The position numbers were made by a program, and so were the translations under genes. 64,000 nucleotides of DNA from Gnetum montanum (lineage: Eukaryota; Streptophyta; Gnetopsida; Gnetales; Gnetaceae). Shown here in pieces: positions 10,405-19,828 of this stretch. The notes under the pieces are model-generated. The model ran no database searches. It worked only from the letters and a program-made list of their open reading frames with translations, and was not told the origin of the DNA. The stretch is taken from positions 232,426 to 296,425 of the forward strand of contig MNCI01010150.1 of assembly GCA_015680685.1 (NCBI GenBank). Reading direction: 5' to 3'. Numbering within the stretch: the first letter of the stretch is position 1; every line of letters starts with the position of its first letter.

Positions 10405-11450
10405 TTATTAGTGTGCTATGAAAGTCATCATTTTTTTTATTTTTACTTTATACTCTTTCTTATCATCTAATGGAGGAAAAAAATAAAATAGAATAGGAAA
10501 AGCTTTATAAGAATTAATATGCAAATGTACTTTTTAATGATCTAAATTCTTTTTTTCTCTTATTTTATTCATTATTTTTAGTGCATATTGTCTTTTCATT
10601 ATCTCCTAGCATGACGCTATTGTTTTTTCATAAATATCAAGGGCATATGATGATGTAACACTTTGGAAAAATAACCAATTAAGAAGCTATACAAGTTTTA
10701 TTCTTCTTCAATTACTCTTTTCTACTTCTATTTATTTCTTACATATTTCATCATCATAATTATATTATTATTATTCTATTTACACTTTTTACTGTAGCTT
10801 TTTAGTCATGTCACAAACATTAGAAAAATTTTGTTAATCATTACAATTTATCAATTATAAAATTACACTACTCTCATATCAAGTTTGGTTAAATCTTATA
10901 ATTGGATATACTTTGAAGAGTCACAATTAAAACTAAATATTTTTGTGATAATTTTCATCATCTCTCATCAAATTTTATAATTTTATACTATTGGTCTCAT
11001 CAAGGCAAATCCATATATATATATATATAATNGTATAAAAGAATAGAACATGAGCTCATGATGATTCATAATATTTCAAGAATCACTTTTTCATTAAACA
11101 TGATTTATGGTTACCTTGTGATTATTTAAATATTCAACAATGACTTGGGGTTACCTCATGGTGAATGCTTCATATAAGAAAAATTCATCATGACTTATGG
11201 TATAGTTATGATAAGCTTTAGAATATTAAAATTTCTAGGTGTTCATAGATTACAACTCATGGTATCCTTATGATTCACTCATGGTATCCTCAAATTTATT
11301 AATACCTCTATTTCCAAAAGACCATGACCCATAGTTTACTTAAGGTTAGAATACCATGACTTATGCTATAATACCATGACTCATGATAAAACAAATTTCA
11401 TCAACATTCATCAATTATTATTATTATTTCTTTATTACTAAAGATAAGAA
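10405..11450. other. Insert of about 1 kb inside the chromovirus RT
   Basis: The two RT parts are continuous in the protein but separated by this stretch. It is AT-rich, has no coding evidence, and contains degenerate repeats at 11050-11400, an AT dinucleotide run at 11012-11029 and one undetermined base at 11032. Ends and target duplication could not be fixed. Confidence 0.55.
11050..11400. repeat. Degenerate CATGACTCATGGTA repeats
   Basis: At least nine imperfect copies of motifs such as CATGACTTATGGTA, CTCATGGTATCCTTATG and CCATGACTCATGAT, irregularly spaced. CATGACTCATG is itself an inverted repeat. No ORF. Confidence 0.55.
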
Positions 11451-11454
11451 TAAA

Positions 11455-11770
11455 CATTGTCATTATATACCATGCACAAAATCAAACTATCATTCTTCTT
11501 CTTAACAAAGAGCACTGGTGCATCCCATGATAAAATACTTGGTAAAATTATACCTTTGTCCATTAAATCTTGAATTTGTACCTTAAGTTATGCTAGCTCC
11601 ATAGGAGATATTCTATGAGGTGCCTTGAAAATTACTTGAGTTCCAAGCTTGTATGTTATCTTAAACTCAATCCTTCTATGAGGAGGTACTCTATAAAATG
11701 CTTTTTAAAACACATCCAAGAACTCTTGAATCACCAAAATTTGCTCTATCTCTTAATTAGGCTCTTCATG
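11455..11770 (-). pseudogene. RT N-terminal part of chromovirus K
   Basis: Minus-strand reading gives EFLDVF..., PHRRIEFKITYKLGT, KAPHRISPMELA and SWDAPVLFVKKKN, followed by LCMVY, equivalent to LCIDYR. It then breaks off at the insert, and the frame resumes near 10400. Confidence 0.8.
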
Positions 11771-11859
11771 CACTACCATTATATAGAAACTATGATCTTA
11801 CTTGAACAACTATTAAAACTTCTTAGTTGCTTCTAAATCAAGCTTAATCTATCTCTTAC

Positions 11860-12435
11860 TCCTTTTCACCCTAACTTATTTTTCACTTGTGGATATAAGT
11901 GTGAGAGTCTTGCTCCTACAATCCAAACATTTTCCATACTTAACCAACTATTGCATCCCAAGAATCATATCATATTCTCCAAGTTCCATCACCATCAGAT
12001 AACTATACCATTTTTTACCTTGTATCATCACTTCAATTAAGGAAAAGATCTAAAAAATCATGATATAAGGAAATGAGTAGTTTGAACCACTAGGAAAAAA
12101 ATGCATGATTGTAGGCTAAAGTTACAATTGGAATATAAGGTTCACAAATGAGTCACTAAAACTAGGATTAAACTTGATGAAAAATAAATATTCATTAATA
12201 TTATTTATTGTATTCATGATAGTGTTGGATTTTTCATTGATGGATTGATCTATCAAGGCATAGACCCTTCCTTTGCATCCCAAATTTCTGTTTTGAGCAT
12301 TCTTCTTATTTTGTGACTTCGTTAGTCCTTTATTATTATTCTTAGCTACTCTATTAGAGTACTCCCACTATCTATGTCTAAATTTAGGCACTCATTATTA
12401 TAGTGTCTAGTTTGTCCATAAGTATAACACATAGC
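11860..12435 (-). pseudogene. Protease and zinc-knuckle region of chromovirus K
   Basis: The minus-strand reading includes MILGMQ (the family's ILGMDWL position) near 11970 and a zinc-knuckle-like AMCYTYGQTRHYNNEC near 12430-12385 whose second Cys is Tyr. Heavily decayed. Confidence 0.5.
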
Positions 12436-12450
12436 CATAAGATTGAAAGG

Positions 12451-13593
12451 CCTACTTACTCTCAAGAACCTAGTGTAAAACCTTAGTTCTAAATACCCCA
12501 TGCTAGTTGTTAGATTTTATAATTTTAACCCTTGATATGTTATTTGGCTAACCTTTATCTTTTATTTGTAGCCTCTCTTCTATTATGCCTTGATGTCCTT
12601 TGATAGTATTGTGTGTTCTTGGATTTATTTATGTGATTGAATCTTGCTTGTAATTATAACCTTGGATTAAGGTTTGTATATGTCTTGCTTTTTACCCTTT
12701 TATGTATTTTAGTATTTTAGTTATTGTATTAGGGACCATCATTTAGAGTGATGATAAGGTGCTTTTTTCTCAAGTTGAAGACCTAAGTTTAATCCTAGGT
12801 ATAGCCACTCAAAGAGGTTAGACTTTTACTCACCTAACAACATTCCTAAGACCTTGCTTAGCAAGAAAAGAACTCTATCTCTATGTGATTATTCTTTTTT
12901 TATTTTATTATTATTATTATTCTACCCTAATATTTGTACTTTGTAATTACCTTCATGACCTATATGTAACATCTAATTTTATTTTACTTTAACTCCTTAG
13001 TATGGTATCTATATTTTTGGGTTTTTTTATGTCTTACTCTTAATGTATTTTTTGATATTTTAGTTATTTTATTTTATTTTTTCATTTTTAGGATTGCATG
13101 ATTGAGCTATGTGCTTTGTAACTACCTTTGTAAGATATTTTAGTATTTTATTTTTTTAAATTTGTGTTAGTTTGTCCTATTAAGAAACTCATGTGCTTTA
13201 CTTAGTTAAGCTATGAATTTTATAATTACCATTTTTGGTACATGTGATATTTTAAATGTATTTTATTTTTAACATATATGTGCTAACCCCTTACTTGAAA
13301 TTTTGAATAGGAAGGCATCAAGTATTAGTGGCTTATTGGCACATGGGTTTGTGCAATAAGCATATGGTATGCTTGTATAGGTTATGTATCCGGCACATCT
13401 ATGTATTTTTTAGGTTAATTAAATATTTACTTATTTTTGATGTTATTTTTAAATGGTAGCATGCAATAACATAGTAGTTACTTATTTTTGAGTTTGTACC
13501 TTAGATCTTGGTTAGTATTTGGAATGACAAAGTACCTTTGTTATGTTTAGTTTCAAGCCTTGGATCCTTAGTTAATGTTTGAACTTAACACAG
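12451..13593. other. AT-rich stretch without recognised content
   Basis: T-rich sequence with motifs such as TTTTAGTATTTTAGTTATT repeated loosely. It may be LTR or leader of K. I see no ORF or RNA gene. The last five bases before C are CACAG. Confidence 0.4.
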
Positions 13594-14382
13594 TGATGAG
13601 TGGCGAGGTACCCCTACACTCAACCATACGAATACGAGCGTTACATGCGTGATCCAGTTGAACTCCGCAACCTAAGTGCATACACACCTTATGGAACACC
13701 TAAGGTTAATCAATTATTGTCCTCCCAAACTTACTTGTATTTGTCACAGTTGTATGGTTAAGTAAGCTTGAGACATGTGATTTTTATATCTTTTATGTTT
13801 TTATCACCTATGCTAAGAGAGTAAAGGGTGAAGAGACCAAGTAACTAGCTTTAACTAACTAAGCCTTAATTACCCTAGCATTAGTATCTATTCCCACTTG
13901 CTGTTTCATACCCTAAACCAATGCAATGCTGCTAGGATTACCAAAGGCTATTCGTTATTGGGATTACCAAGCGTAACGCACATGCTCGAAGCGGTCGTAC
14001 TGAATGCACTTAACTAGGAGTTAAGGGTTGAGAGAGATTTAATTAACTAATAAAGCATTTAAACATGTAACAATAATTAAAGTCCTATTTAGCTTAGTCC
14101 ATGCATTGCAAGGTCTATCCAAAAGTTTGTCTTTATTGCTATACACAATCATGTGCTTAGGTACATAATTGCTTGAATAAAGATCTGTTCACTTTGGGAC
14201 TCCTACTGCAGGCACATGGAAATTATTCTAACTCTAGAATGGAAAAATGGCAAGATTTTTTCTATGGTCTAGATCTAGATGGAGAAACAAGGGAGAGCTG
14301 CCTCTTATTTATAGAACTGGCAACGCACTACGATATTGCATATGCAATATCGTGGGAAAGGACACGATATCGCGTCCCATCA
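13594..14382 (-). repeat. 3' LTR of element C
   Basis: On the minus strand it starts TGATGGGACG and ends CTCATCA (789 bp). It has a TATA box (CTATAAATAAGAGG, about 14313-14300), the pol II leader motifs and U5 end of the family. The polypurine tract TCATGGGGGTA (minus) lies at 14383-14393. Confidence 0.85.
14330..14353. promoter_or_regulatory. Perfect 24-bp palindrome in U3 of element C
   Basis: The half-site ACGATATTGCAT is followed by its exact reverse complement. It lies just upstream of the TATA box on the minus strand. Related GCGATATCGC sites occur in the U3 of A and H. A dimeric transcription-factor site is possible but unproven. Confidence 0.6.
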
Positions 14383-14570
14383 TACCCCCATGACTGAATA
14401 AAAACTCATCCTCAAGTTTCTTACAAAATATTGGGAAGGTATGGGATTATTGACTTGAATGGAACTAATGGTGAATGGGATGACATGTGAATGGATCATC
14501 ATTACAAAACATAAAAAAACTAGTGTTCACGACAACAAGAGTGAACACTTTATACATTTCACATTAGGCC

Positions 14571-14765
14571 TTATTTGGTAGCTAAGAGAGAGAAGAGAGA
14601 AGAGAGAGGAAGTCTGCTACTACCAATACCAAGATTGTGTCTTTCGTTGTCCATCCATAAGCACACCATCAATCTTGTTCCTTGCGTAACTGCTTCAACA
14701 CCACTCCATTCCAAGTGTTCCCTCCAAATCCAATCCATTGTTGTATGATTGTCACCTACACACAC
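14571..14765 (-). CDS. Short ORF2-position stub of element C
   Basis: 64-codon reading with HLEWSGVEAVTQGTRLM..LWMDNERHNLGIGSS, parallel to A at 3122-3325. Its start lies inside the candidate intron. Coding status uncertain. Confidence 0.3.
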   Translation of the reverse strand: MCVGDNHTTMDWIWREHLEWSGVEAVTQGTRLMVCLWMDNERHNLGIGSSRLPLSSLFSLLATK

Positions 14766-14815
14766 AACACAGTCTTATATTAGCAAGGGTAAACAAATCA
14801 AAATGCAATTGATAC
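14756..14815 (-). other. Candidate 60-nt intron, element C
   Basis: CAAG^GTATCA at the start, CTTGCTAATA inside, GTGTGTAG at the end. It is followed by GTGACAATC, so the ATG seen in A is GTG here. Same length and position as in A, D and E. Confidence 0.5.
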
Positions 14816-15125
14816 CTTGCTTTGGTGTAAGGTCAATTGGCTAAGTTGTGGTATGGCTAATTACGGATTCTAGAGATATAATATTGGTGACTACCGAAGG
14901 TGTAGGGGCTAGGAGAAAATCGAAAAACTTGGACTAGGACCCCCATGACTAATCGCAAACCTCTAGTAGTGAGAGAATGGAAAAAGAGAAGGAATAAGAA
15001 GGATGAAGAAAAAGAGACAACTGTATGTCAATGAAATGGATGTCAATATGAAAATGAACAAAATAGAGTTGATTGCAACAATGTTAAGGGAAATAATTTA
15101 ACTGGTGCACCATATAGGAATGCTA

Positions 15126-15207
15126 GTGGGTCCTCCCCAGAGTAGGCTCATGCCCTGAATTCCCTGAAAATACTACATTCAAAGCATCCGTAGGCTCTGG
15201 GAATGTC
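15126..15207 (-). other. Conserved noncoding block, copy in C
   Basis: Minus-strand copy of the GACATTCC...GAGCCTAC...GGGGAGGACCCAC block. Confidence 0.55.
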
Positions 15208-15540
15208 ATTTGGAACAAGAGTTAAAGTCTTAACCACAAGAATTTACCAAAAAGAAAACAATGTCTTCACCAAGATATGAACTACTGATACAATTGGCAA
15301 TGAGGTGATAAATGGGGAAAGAAGGGTGGAAAGAAGAGAATGGAATGGAATCTCAAGAACAAGGTGGTGTATAACCCCTTGTGTGTTTAATGATTAATGT
15401 GACTTAGTATATCCCATTCCAAGTCCAGCATCAAACAAACCACATCCAGTGACTTCACATTAATGCATTCAGCTAATCCATCCACTTCAAGTAACAAGAA
15501 TGCCTTCACCAAAGAGCCACCACCACTCTGACAAAACAAA

Positions 15541-15692
15541 GGAAAATGGTAAGAATTTGGCTAAGGTCTAGATCTAAATGGAGAAACAAGGGAGAGTCGC
15601 CTCTTATTTATAGAACTGGTAGCACGCTGCGATATCGCGTAGGTGATATCGCAGGGAAGGTTGCAATATCACATATGCGATATCACGTCCCA
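15541..15692 (-). repeat. Truncated 5' LTR of element C
   Basis: Matches the U3 start of the C LTR (TGATGGGACGTGATATCGC, TATA box, GGAGAAACAAGGGAGAG) and stops abruptly at about 15541. Confidence 0.75.
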
Positions 15693-15727
15693 TCACATAG
15701 CTATTAGGTAGTACCCATGGTACCCTA

Positions 15728-16720
15728 TGATGAGCGGCGAGGTACCCCTACGCTCAACCATATGAATACGAGCGTTTCACACACAATCCGGTCGAATTCC
15801 AAGGACTAAGTGGCTATGTGCCTTTGTGGAACAAGGACGGGTTGGTTGATCATTGTCTTTCCAAGCTTACATGTATGTCACGATTGTATGGTTAAGTAAG
15901 CTTGAGGCATATGATTTTTATAGCTTTTATGTTTTTATGTCCTGCACTAGTAGGGAAAGAGATAGAGATAACTAAGTGACTAATTTAACTTAACTACTAA
16001 TTAACTAGGCTTTAACTAATCCTAACACTAGTATCCATTATCACTTGTTGTACATATCCTAAACTAATGCAACACTACTGGGATTACCAAACACTAATCA
16101 TTACTAGGTTACCAAGTGTTACACACATGCTTGAAGTGATCATACTAAGTGTGCTTAACAATTTGCTTAATTGATCAAAATGAATTGTTATGCTAATAAC
16201 AGAAATGTAAAGTGCATAAAATAAAATAAATTCATAAGAAAATAAAATAAAAGAAATGAGTAAGAAAACAAATCTCAAGTGCTGCAAGGATGAATCAAAG
16301 ATCTCGTCTTTATTGCCATACATAAGGTATGCTTAGATATATAATTCTTGAATAAAGATCCACCCACACTTCGACCTCCTGTTGCTAGCATTTGGAAAAT
16401 ACTCTAACTTTTAAACAAACTACAAGAGTTTTGCTACTTGACTGCTAAAATACTTTATTTTCCAATTGTGCACCTGGGACCTGGGCATTGTATTTATAGA
16501 CTTGGGAGAAACTACTCTAATAATTAGAGTAACCACTCTAATAATTAGAATAACTAGTCCAATAATAACCACTTTAATTATTAGAGTAACTGCTCCAATA
16601 ACTTCTCTAATAATAACCACTCTAATTATTAGAGTGACCACTCTAATGATAACCTCTCTAATAATTAGAGTAATCACTCCAATAATAACCACTCTAATTA
16701 TTAGAGTAACCACTTCATCA
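15728..16720 (-). repeat. 3' LTR of element D
   Basis: 993 bp, TGATGAA...CTCATCA on the minus strand. The U3 contains a palindrome array (16505-16715) with about six CTCTAATWATTAGAG units, against about four in the 5' LTR. The two LTRs were identical at insertion, so the array has since changed in one or both. Confidence 0.9.
16505..16715. repeat. Palindromic U3 array CTCTAATWATTAGAG, 3' LTR of D
   Basis: About six imperfect copies joined by GTAACCA or ATAACCA spacers, just upstream of the TATA box (minus strand TATAAATAC near 16498). Long ORFs on both strands here only reflect the repeat. Confidence 0.85.
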
Positions 16721-17108
16721 TACCCCCACAACTCAATGAAAACTCATCCTTGAGTTCCTTACAAAATATTGGAAAGGTATGGGATTATTGACTAATTGAC
16801 AATTGATGATGGAATGGGATGATAGACTCAACATGCCCAATGAACAGATCAATAAGCATATTACAACATTAGTGTTCATAACCATTATGGTAAACACTCG
16901 TACATAAATGACATCCAAGCCTTTATTTCACAACTTGTAGAGAAAGAGAGAGAAAGAAAATGAAGCGTGTTGCTGCCAATGCTTAGATTGGACCTTCTGT
17001 TGTTTATGCATAACCATGCCATCAAACTTGCTCCTTTCATAAATACTCCAGTTCTAGTCCATCTTGAGTGCTTCCCTCAAGCCCATTCCATTGTTTGTAT
17101 ATCACCAT

Positions 17109-17168
17109 TTGCACATACAACATAGTCACAAATGAGCAAGTATAGATGATCCACAATGCAGTTGATAC
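17109..17168 (-). other. Candidate 60-nt intron, element D
   Basis: CAAG^GTATCAACTGC start, CTTGCTCAT inside, GTGCAA end (the AG is AA), followed directly by ATG at 17108. Same 60-nt length as in A, C and E. Confidence 0.45.
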
Positions 17169-17365
17169 CTTGCCTCGATATGAAGTGCATTGGCTGAGTT
17201 GTGGTTATGGCAGAAACTAGTTTGGAGATTTATCACTGGCAACTACCCAAGGTATAGGGGTTAGGAAATTAGTAAAATAGAAAAATTGAAAAATTTGTGC
17301 CAGGGCCCCCACGACTAAAAGAAAACCTCCGGTAGCTATAAGATGAAAAACATGAGGAACAGGAA

Positions 17366-18582
17366 TGAAACACCACAAAATTCTGAGCTTAGAATCGAGC
17401 TAAAATCGTGATGCTCCCCACCATGACTAAAGCTTGATGACCTCATGGATAGCTTCAAACAGAGTCAAATTGAGCAAGAAATGGTTCCCTGGGACCCACA
17501 GAAGACTACGGTGACATCTGGCATCAAACCTGGCTAATTTTGAGCTCAAAATACTTGGTTTTCACTGAGTACCTAGCATGTACGCCCAACGTGTATGCCT
17601 AGCATGCATGCCCAACATGTATGCCCAGCATACATCATCTAGTGTGCGGCATGACGTACATTAGTGGTAGTCTTCTAGAATCATATCAAATCAAGTCCAA
17701 CTTAGCTGAACATCTGTAGGTAACATTCTCGTGACATTCAAGCTCAAATCCGAGGGCCGAATTGGATACTTCATATTGTAACAGTAGTTTGTAAAAATGA
17801 ATTCTTTTGTTTTATTCAAGTCTATATGCTGAGTTCACACACCCAACATGTACACACTGGTGTGTAGTAGCACACGTTGGCATGTAGCACGCTGCATAGT
17901 TATAATATTCTTTGCACCTAGGCAACGCAACCACCTGTCATCTGACCCAAAAATCTCTCATCCACGGCCACTGATACCCTTCCAGATCTGAATCCAACGC
18001 TCAAAAACCCTCATAAAAACCCCAATTTTTGACTAGATCAGGGAGAATTTGAGGGCAAATGAGAGGAAAAAAACCTGGAGACACTTAGCAAATCAGAGCA
18101 GGAAACTGATACGCTGGACTTCTACCTTGTATGCTGAGCATACATCCTTCATGTTGTGCCTACAGTTTAAACCAATACATCATCATCTCCCAGCATCCAC
18201 CGGGGCTATTCATCCACCTTGTGTCAGATTCAAAACTACGTTTAGACCAGTGCATTGTAATCTCATTTTGCAATAAAGTTTTTTCATTTCTGATCAAGAT
18301 TTGTTATAGTTTTCATCCATTTTTGTTTGCCTCTATATTTTTTTTCTCTGCACGTTCATGTTCTGGCCAACGTTTATCATGCTGTTTATGTATAACCCAG
18401 CATATTGCACATTGCTATATGTTGGAGAAATCCTTGTCTGATCTGCATGTGGACCACCCAAGGTACTCTACCTTCACCCGTTCCACTCACCCTCAAGCGA
18501 AGGTAGGGTCTTTTGTGCTTGTCTGTAAATCACGTGGTGCTCATTCCATTCCAACCTTGCATGGATGATTTAAGACAGTACA
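17366..18582 (+). repeat. Solo LTR of a second family, copy 1
   Basis: 1217 bp, starts TGAAACACCACAAAATTCTG and ends GACAGTACA, i.e. TG...CA. It is flanked by AGGAA (17361-17365) and AAGAA (18583-18587), a 5-bp target duplication with one change. It contains scattered GTACGCCCAACGTG-like motifs. Homologous along its length to 49231-50918. No internal genes, so it is a solo LTR. Orientation assigned only from the better-conserved copy. Confidence 0.75.
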
Positions 18583-18660
18583 AAGAAAGATGAAAAATAT
18601 TAATGGCAATGCCAATAAAATGGATGTCATGGATGGGGATAAAACAAGAAATGATTGCCA

Positions 18661-18743
18661 ATGGGTCCTCCCCAAAGTAGGCTCATGCCTTTTATGCCAT
18701 GACAAGCCCACAAACCAAAGAGTTCGTAGGCTCTAGGAATGTC
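18661..18743 (-). other. Conserved noncoding block, copy in D
   Basis: Minus-strand copy; GTGGG and CCCAT flanks could pair with one G-U. Confidence 0.55.
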
Positions 18744-19828
18744 ATTTGGAAGGAAGAGTTAAAAACTTACCCACAAGAATTCACCAAAGAAAAAAAATGC
18801 ATCAACCCAGAATGGACTAATGATAAAATTGACAATGAGGTGAAAATGGAAAAAGAGATGAAGAGGAGAGAATGAAATGGAATCCCAAGAACAAGGTTGT
18901 GTAAAGCCCCTTGTGTATTTCATGGTTAAGATGACTGAGTAGAACTTCATCCCAAATCCAGACTCAAACCAATCACATTCAATGACCTTGCATCAATACA
19001 CCTAGCCAATCCATCCTCTTGAAGAAACAAGAATGCCTTCACAAAGAGTGACCACCATCCTGAGAAGAGCGAGATGGAGAAGTAGGAAGTGAGAAAGGGC
19101 CTTAGTTAGAGGAAACCTTTAGGTGTGGTTAACATGTCTTTCCAATTTCATAACTAGTGCTTGTAGCCTTTTTATTTGGTCTATGGGGTGTGCTTTGAAT
19201 TCCCATGTTGTTGTTGTTTTTTTTTCTTTTGAATGGGAACCATACCATGCAAAGACCCATGCATTTTTTTTTGCGTGAGAACCACACCATGCAAAGACTT
19301 ATTTTTATTCACTCAGCTTCTTGATTTTTGAACAATGTCAAAATGGCAGAAAATCCAAGAAAAAGAATCCAAGAACCCAAGAGAATGGCCAACACAAATG
19401 CATTGAATCCCCTTGAAGTCACACCCTTTTCATACTTTGAGTCTTTCCTTGGTTTGAAAAATACCCAGCACTAATTCATTAATAAGTTTACTTAGAAAAA
19501 GGGGACTATACAATTCCAAGCCAAAGGAGACCATAGAGTTGTATGGATGAGTGGATGGAATGGACTCATTGCCTATTTTACCGAAAGAACCATACCTTAA
19601 TATCATCATGATAATTCAAAGGTAAAAACCAAACATTAGTAATCAATATGATATAATTAAATCCACCATCATGAGCACTTATTGGATGATGAATAAAAGT
19701 AAATCAAGCAATCAAAAAAATAGTAAAAATATGAATGATGGTGTAAAACAAAAATAAGAAAAGTTGGAAAAATGTGTAGAACAAAAATGTGTAAAAAAAA
19801 TTGAAAAAGAACTGAGGGACTAGAATGT

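Larger units (their letters stand above)
9812..12450 (-). mobile_element. Element K: chromovirus (Ty3/gypsy) remnant
   Basis: Reading leftward on the minus strand are a decayed gag zinc knuckle (CYTYGQTRHYNNEC, near 12430-12385), a protease region, and RT with many stops. The sequence APHRISPMELA...DKGIILPSILSWDAPVLFVKKK is typical of Tekay/Del-like chromoviruses, so K is a lineage distinct from A-F and H. RNase H, integrase and LTRs are not visible. Confidence 0.75.
14394..15540 (-). other. 3' noncoding region of element C
   Basis: Contains, in minus-strand order, the conserved block (15207-15126), a middle CATGGGGG tract (near 14945), the 60-nt intron-like segment (14815-14756) and the stub ORF. 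Same order as in A. Confidence 0.65.
13594..15692 (-). mobile_element. Element C: internally deleted Athila/Tat-like element
   Basis: The complete 3' LTR (13594-14382) is joined to 3' noncoding DNA, then to only the first 150 bases of a 5' LTR (15541-15692). The flanks CACAG (13589-13593) and CATAG (15693-15697) fit a 5-bp target duplication with one C-to-T change. All gag-pol and the rest of the 5' LTR are missing, so the deletion runs from inside the 5' LTR to the 3' noncoding region. Confidence 0.75.
16721..19828 (-). other. 3' noncoding region of element D
   Basis: Interrupted by a solo LTR (17366-18582). It keeps the family blocks: conserved block 18661-18743, the GTCTTTGCATGGTGTGG tract (twice, about 19240-19300), a middle GTGGGGG tract near 17308, the intron-like segment 17109-17168 and a decayed stub. 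No ORF2. Confidence 0.7.

Noticed and set aside
16420-16753. ORFs rich in Ile/Val/Arg on both strands
   Set aside because: Reading of the CTCTAATWATTAGAG palindrome array in the LTR.
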